From Bacteroidia bacterium (GTDB lineage: Bacteria; Bacteroidota; Bacteroidia; AKYH767-A; OLB10), in contig JBAOIA010000011.1 in the NCBI GenBank assembly GCA_037045145.1, positions 1,798,001 to 1,862,000 of the forward strand: a stretch of DNA of 64,000 bases, written 5' to 3'. Positions within the stretch are counted from its first letter, which is position 1; every line of letters begins with the position of its first letter. The notes beneath the pieces are model-generated. The model ran no database searches. It was not told the DNA's origin and saw only the letters and a list, made by a program, of their open reading frames with translations. Below, in pieces: positions 59,808 through 64,000 of the stretch. The position numbers were made by a program, and so were the translations under genes.

Positions 59808-61916
59808 ATGAAAAAAAAGGCAACGGTTGCAAAGCAAGTAAATCAGGTTAAAACGCAGTCAGGTATTAAGTTATCACAATTAAAAAAATACCTTGGATTA
59901 TTGCTTGCTGCAATAGCATTTCTGCTTTATGCAAATACACTCAATCACGATTACACTGTTGATGATGGCACTGTAATGCAAAACAACAAAATTGTCAAGA
60001 AGGGCATAAGTGCAATACCTGAAATTTTTACAACAGCATATCGCAAAGGATTTTGGGACAGGAATGAAAGTTTGTATCGTCCTTTGTCTGTGGCAATGTT
60101 TGCTGTTGAGTGGCAGATTGCTCCTGAAAACCCTGCTATCGGACATTGGGTTAATGTTTTGCTTTATGCTCTCACAGCAGGAGTATTGTTTCTTTTTCTG
60201 ACCAATCTTCTTAAAGACGACTGGCTGTTTGCATTCATCGCCACACTCATTTATGTCGTACACCCAATTCATACAGAGGTTGTAGCAAATATTAAAAGCC
60301 GTGATGAAGTTCTTTGTTTTTTATTTTTAGTTCTCTCATTTAATTGCTTTTTAAAGTTCCTGGACAGGGCAAAACCTGTCTATGCCTTAGGGGTATTGTT
60401 TTATTTTATTTTATCGCTTCTGTCAAAGGAAAGCTCTGTTACTGCAATAGTCATATTTCCGTTGATTGCCTATTTCTTCAGACAGCAAACAATTGGTAGA
60501 AGTATTAAATTGTCATGGTCACCGGCCATTGCCATTGCTGTTTATCTGACATTGCGCTTTGTTGTGCTTAAAGGAATCTCTAACTTTAATGAAATATTGC
60601 CAATTAACAATTCAATTGTTAATTCACAAAACTATCTTCAACAATTAGCAACAGCCGTTTTGATTGCCGGAAAATATTTGTATTTACTGATCATTCCTTA
60701 TCCGTTGTCGTTCGATTATTCATACAACACTTTTCCTATTGTAGATTTTTCAGAAGTAAAGGCATTACAGTCGTTGGCAAGCTATGTTTTTTTATTGGTT
60801 ATGGCTATTAAAGGAGTTAAGTCACGCAGCAGGTTTTCATTTGGTATTTTTTATTTTTTACTTACCATGAGCATTGTAAGTAATGTGTTTTTTCTGATTG
60901 AATCTGTAATGGCAGAGCGATTTACCTATCTTCCATCATTAGGCATCTGCATCGCATTGACATCAGTTCTTTTTTCTTTCTTTAAAATTGACATTGTTAT
61001 TAGTGAAAGAATAGATATCAATAAAATTTTAGCAGCAAATAAATTATTTTTCGGAATGATATTACTTGTTTTTGTTGTTTATAGTGGAATGACAGTAGCG
61101 AGGAATGCGAAATGGAAAAACAATCTGACCTTGCTGGCAACGGATGTAAAGACATGTCCTGAAAGTGCGCGGATAAGATATGCTTACGGCAGTGCCATAC
61201 TTATAGAACAGGCTTTGAAAGAAAAGGATCAGTCAAAGAAGATGAATCTTCTTGATAAAAGTATTGAGCAATTGGAGAAGGGAGTAGCTATTTTGCCAAC
61301 TTATTCCGAGGCTTTTTATCATCTTGGATTGGCTTATAAAGAACGAGAAAACTATGCAAAAGCTATTGAGAGTTTTGAACATGCCGCAAAGAGCAAAACA
61401 TTTACCGATCCGCAGTTTTTTATTTCATGGGGTGTTGCTTGCGGAAAAGCAAAACGTTATCAGGAAAGTGTAAAAGCTTTGAACCATGCCATAGACCTTG
61501 ACCCTTCTGCAAAAGAAGCCTATCTGAATTTAGGTGTGTTTTATGATGAAATGCAAGAATCGGATAAAGCAGAAGCGTCTTTAATGAAGGTGATTAAAAT
61601 AGATTCACTTTCGGACGGAGCATATTATAATTTAGGTAATGTTTATGCCCATAGGAATAATTTTGCTATGGCAATACAGAATTATAAAAAGGCATTGGCA
61701 ATTAATCCAACCAATGAGGATGCAGTTAACAACACAGGAAACAGTTATGCTGCTTTGCAAGATTATGAAAATGCAATAGTTTATTTCAGGAAAGCAATTG
61801 AATTGAATCCTGCTAATGCGAAAGCATTAAACAATTTGGGTGTTACCTTAGTGTTGACAGGAAAGAAAGAGGAGGGTGAGCAGTTTATTGCAAGGGCCAA
61901 GAGTGTCGGCAGTTAA
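59808..61916 (+). CDS. TMTC-like membrane protein with C-terminal TPRs
   Basis: 702 residues. About ten TM helices occupy residues 27-430. Segments such as DYTVDDGTVMQNN (near 47-59, an acidic catalytic-loop-like DD) and HPIHTEVVANIKSRDEVL resemble the GT-C fold of TMTC/PMT mannosyltransferases. Residues 450-700 hold about six tetratricopeptide repeats. Possible protein O-mannosyltransferase acting at the membrane face. Sugar and target unknown. Confidence 0.78.
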   Translation: MKKKATVAKQVNQVKTQSGIKLSQLKKYLGLLLAAIAFLLYANTLNHDYTVDDGTVMQNNKIVKKGISAIPEIFTTAYRKGFWDRNESLYRPLSVAMFAVEWQIAPENPAIGHWVNVLLYALTAGVLFLFLTNLLKDDWLFAFIATLIYVVHPIHTEVVANIKSRDEVLCFLFLVLSFNCFLKFLDRAKPVYALGVLFYFILSLLSKESSVTAIVIFPLIAYFFRQQTIGRSIKLSWSPAIAIAVYLTLRFVVLKGISNFNEILPINNSIVNSQNYLQQLATAVLIAGKYLYLLIIPYPLSFDYSYNTFPIVDFSEVKALQSLASYVFLLVMAIKGVKSRSRFSFGIFYFLLTMSIVSNVFFLIESVMAERFTYLPSLGICIALTSVLFSFFKIDIVISERIDINKILAANKLFFGMILLVFVVYSGMTVARNAKWKNNLTLLATDVKTCPESARIRYAYGSAILIEQALKEKDQSKKMNLLDKSIEQLEKGVAILPTYSEAFYHLGLAYKERENYAKAIESFEHAAKSKTFTDPQFFISWGVACGKAKRYQESVKALNHAIDLDPSAKEAYLNLGVFYDEMQESDKAEASLMKVIKIDSLSDGAYYNLGNVYAHRNNFAMAIQNYKKALAINPTNEDAVNNTGNSYAALQDYENAIVYFRKAIELNPANAKALNNLGVTLVLTGKKEEGEQFIARAKSVGS

Positions 61917-62014
61917 TTTTGTGGTTTTATTCAACTTGCTCGACCTGAAAGGAATGAATGAGTCATTTTACGATATTCCCTCAAGATGAGGTGTAGTACC
62001 AACTTTTACACTTC

Positions 62015-62044
62015 TTGTTCATACGCTTCTGTTTGTTATTTTTG
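62015..62044 (+). promoter_or_regulatory. Promoter of the ATP-grasp ligase gene
   Basis: TTG (62015-62017), 19 bases, then TATTTTTG (62037-62044), matching the Bacteroidota pattern, 25 bases before the ATG at 62070. Confidence 0.6.
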
Positions 62045-62069
62045 TGCGATAACACATATACATTGTACA

Positions 62070-63068
62070 ATGAAGAAAATAGGCGTTTTGTTCGGACAGG
62101 AGAATAGCTTTCCACCGGCAGTTGTAGAACGAATTAACTCAAAAAATATTGATGGCATTATGGCCGAGGCAGTTCAGGTTGACAAGGTGGTGCAGGGAAT
62201 GCCTATGGACTATGCTGTGATTGTTGACAGAATTTCGCACGATGTGCCTTTTTATCGTGGTATGTTGAAGAATGCTGCCATCTGTGGAACAGCAGTGCTT
62301 AACAATCCTTTCTGGAACAGTGCCGATGAGAAATTTTTTAATAACTGTCTTGCCACTAAAATTGGTGTACCCGTACCCAAAACGGTTCTGCTGCCAAGTA
62401 ATGTTCATCCGCCTGATACTAATGAAAATTCTTTCAGAAACCTGAAGATGCCTTTGGATTGGGATAATATTTTTAAGTACATTGGTTTTCCCGCCTATAT
62501 GAAACCGTTTGCAGGTGGTGGATGGAAAAATGTGTATAAATGTAATGATGCTGCGGATTTTTATAACAAACATCAAGAGACAGGTCTGTTGGTAATGCTC
62601 CTGCAGGAAGAGATTGTTTTTGATCAATATTTCCGTTGTTATTGTATTGGTGGCAAACGCATAAAGATTATGCGTTATGAGCCACGCAACCCTCACCATC
62701 TGCGCTATGTGGTTGATGGTCCTGCACCTGAGCAACATATTCTCGATATAGTTGAAGAATATACTTTTAAGCTTTGTAATGCATTGGGTTATGACATCAA
62801 TACTGTTGAGTTTGCCATTCGTGATGGTGTGCCTTATGCCATAGACTTCTGCAATCCCGCCCCCGATGCCGACCGCCATAGTGTAGGTGAAGAAAATTTT
62901 AATTGGGTTATTGATGCTGTTGCCGATATGTGTATTGAGAAAGCACTGACACATCGCGAAGGACAAGATAACTTAACATGGGGTGCTTTTGTTAAACATG
63001 CTGCACAAGGGCATATTGTGAGTAAGCAGAATATGGATGCAATGATGGAATCTTACACAATGAAATAA
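62070..63068 (+). CDS. ATP-grasp ligase of unknown substrate
   Basis: 332 residues from ATG 62070. The promoter overlaps the longer frame that starts at 61986. ATP-grasp features: YMKPFAGGGWKNVYK (nucleotide lysine and Gly loop), LLQEEIVFDQYFRCYCIG and NTVEFAIRDGVPYAIDFCNPAPD with metal-binding acidic and Asn residues. Related to RimK/D-Ala-D-Ala ligase-like enzymes, so it forms an amide or peptide bond from a carboxylate. Paired with the carboxylate-amine ligase 17 bases downstream. Confidence 0.85.
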   Translation: MKKIGVLFGQENSFPPAVVERINSKNIDGIMAEAVQVDKVVQGMPMDYAVIVDRISHDVPFYRGMLKNAAICGTAVLNNPFWNSADEKFFNNCLATKIGVPVPKTVLLPSNVHPPDTNENSFRNLKMPLDWDNIFKYIGFPAYMKPFAGGGWKNVYKCNDAADFYNKHQETGLLVMLLQEEIVFDQYFRCYCIGGKRIKIMRYEPRNPHHLRYVVDGPAPEQHILDIVEEYTFKLCNALGYDINTVEFAIRDGVPYAIDFCNPAPDADRHSVGEENFNWVIDAVADMCIEKALTHREGQDNLTWGAFVKHAAQGHIVSKQNMDAMMESYTMK

Positions 63069-63085
63069 ACATCCCTGAATAAAGT

Positions 63086-64000
63086 ATGGCATACATCAAT
63101 AAAAAATTCAGACTACCTCAGTTTACACTCGGTGTAGAAGAAGAGTTTCAGGTGATTGATCCGAAAACAAGAGAGTTGCGATCGCACATGCATCAGATTG
63201 TTGAAGGTGGCAAAGTAATTTTAAAAGAGCAGGTAAAGGCCGAAATGCATCAGAGTGTTGTGGAGGTGGGAACAAACATCTGCAAAGATGTTTCTGAAGC
63301 AAGAAAGGAAGTTACCTATCTGCGTCAGATGGTGGCTAAGTTGGCGCATAAACAAGGACTGGTGATTGCAGCTGCCGGCACACACCCATTTTCGCGCTGG
63401 CAGGATCAGCTCATTACCGACCATCCACGTTATGAAGAAATTATTCGCGAGATGCAGGACGCTGCAAGAAGCAATCTCATTTTTGGATTGCACGTGCACA
63501 TTGGAATTGACGATAGAGAAATTGGTATCAGACTGATGAATCAGGCACGATATTTCTTACCACACATTTTTGCACTCTCTACCAACTCACCGTTTTGGGA
63601 AGGAAGAAATACAGGTTTTAAGTCTTTTAGAACCAAGGTTTTTGATAAATTTCCGAGGACAGGTATTCCGGACGAGTTTTCGAGTGCTGCTGAATATGAT
63701 GCTTATATTCAGTTGCTGGTAAAGACAAATTGTATGGATAATGCCAAGAAAGTGTGGTGGGATATTCGATTGCATCCGTTCTTCAATACCATAGAATTCA
63801 GAATTTGCGATATTCCGATGCGTATTGAAGAAACTATTACACTGGCAGCTATCATGCAGGGCATCATCGCCAAGTTGTATTTGTTGATGCAGTTTAATCT
63901 GAGTTTCAGAACCTATTCCAGAGCATTAATCAATGAAAATAAATGGCGTGCCGCACGTTATGGTATTGATGACAAATTGATTGATTTCGGTAAAGAAAAA
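63086..64000 (+). CDS. Carboxylate-amine ligase, GCS2/YbdK family (partial, runs off window)
   Basis: 305 codons from ATG 63086 are open to the window end. The family's opening FTLGVEEEFQVIDP, then HQIVEGG, VEVGTN, AAGTHPFSRW, LIFGLHVHIGID and WWDIRLHPFFNTIEFRICD (catalytic Glu/Arg/His) are diagnostic of glutamate-cysteine ligase family 2 proteins. It forms amides between a carboxylate and an amine. YbdK has weak GCL activity. It forms an operon with the ATP-grasp ligase. The C-terminus lies beyond the window. Confidence 0.9.
   Translation, partial: MAYINKKFRLPQFTLGVEEEFQVIDPKTRELRSHMHQIVEGGKVILKEQVKAEMHQSVVEVGTNICKDVSEARKEVTYLRQMVAKLAHKQGLVIAAAGTHPFSRWQDQLITDHPRYEEIIREMQDAARSNLIFGLHVHIGIDDREIGIRLMNQARYFLPHIFALSTNSPFWEGRNTGFKSFRTKVFDKFPRTGIPDEFSSAAEYDAYIQLLVKTNCMDNAKKVWWDIRLHPFFNTIEFRICDIPMRIEETITLAAIMQGIIAKLYLLMQFNLSFRTYSRALINENKWRAARYGIDDKLIDFGKEK

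Noticed and set aside
62139..62966. 275-codon minus-strand open frame opposite the ATP-grasp gene
   Set aside because: It is an antisense shadow. The plus strand has clear ATP-grasp motifs, and the minus-strand frame shows no family or signal.

Overview
The window reads as a chromosomal segment of a low-GC member of the Bacteroidota, probably near Chitinophagales/Sphingobacteriia although the exact lineage cannot be fixed by eye. Supporting signs are a type IX secretion gene (porQ), two secreted proteins with C-terminal T9SS sorting domains, promoters of the TTTG-N19-21-TAnnTTTG type in front of the rRNA operon, near absence of Shine-Dalgarno sequences, a flexirubin/dialkylresorcinol-type gene set and a SprB-repeat protein.

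Layout. 1-8 kb: aroE, a DedA membrane protein, a rhodanese, a sodium:solute symporter with a tiny one-TM partner and an FAD oxidoreductase, a short-chain dehydrogenase and two outer-membrane beta-barrels. 8.1-13.5 kb: a complete minus-strand rRNA operon (16S, tRNA-Ile, tRNA-Ala, 23S, 5S) with two tandem promoters, a TTCG-capped leader hairpin and an intrinsic terminator. 13.6-15.8 kb: a tRNA methyltransferase and a saccharopine-dehydrogenase-like enzyme. 16.0-23.4 kb: a tightly overlapping plus-strand cluster (small secreted protein, DarA, DarB, an unknown protein, a BtrH-like acyltransferase, an ABC exporter pair, an acyl carrier protein and a ketosynthase) that should make and handle a dialkylresorcinol-type lipid. 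23.4-27.9 kb: obg, a PAP2 phosphatase, a dead IS30 transposase fragment, crcB, a LysE exporter and a GH3-family enzyme. 28-36 kb: a 1413-residue T9SS cargo protein, then tsaB with an RND-type adaptor and a TolC-like channel. 36-44.8 kb: housekeeping genes ffh, folD, argS, cmk, porQ, glyA and an aminopeptidase P. 44.9-52.8 kb: a GNAT-like protein, the SprB-repeat protein with a start-codon-masking hairpin, a UbiA prenyltransferase, an ACP phosphodiesterase, a NarL-type two-component system, an orphan LuxR-type helix-turn-helix and a collagen-like lipoprotein. 52.9-58.3 kb: a fused methyltransferase/glycosyltransferase, the two halves of a 3-oxoacid CoA-transferase and yidC. 58.4-64 kb: an rRNA cytosine methyltransferase, a TMTC-like TPR membrane protein, an ATP-grasp ligase and a carboxylate-amine ligase cut by the window end.

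The most unusual structures are: (1) a unit at about 54993-55668 that separates the CoA-transferase genes and consists of a four-helix-bundle ORF flanked by inverted runs of an octanucleotide repeat, 32 exact-register copies on one side; (2) a compact resorcinol-lipid cluster with no aryl-polyene genes beside it; (3) two nearly identical 19-bp inverted-repeat sites placed upstream of the orphan LuxR-type gene and of the lipoprotein gene; and (4) a 10-bp perfect stem that covers the start codon of the SprB-repeat gene. Assignments rest on reading motifs and gene order; no database search was run.
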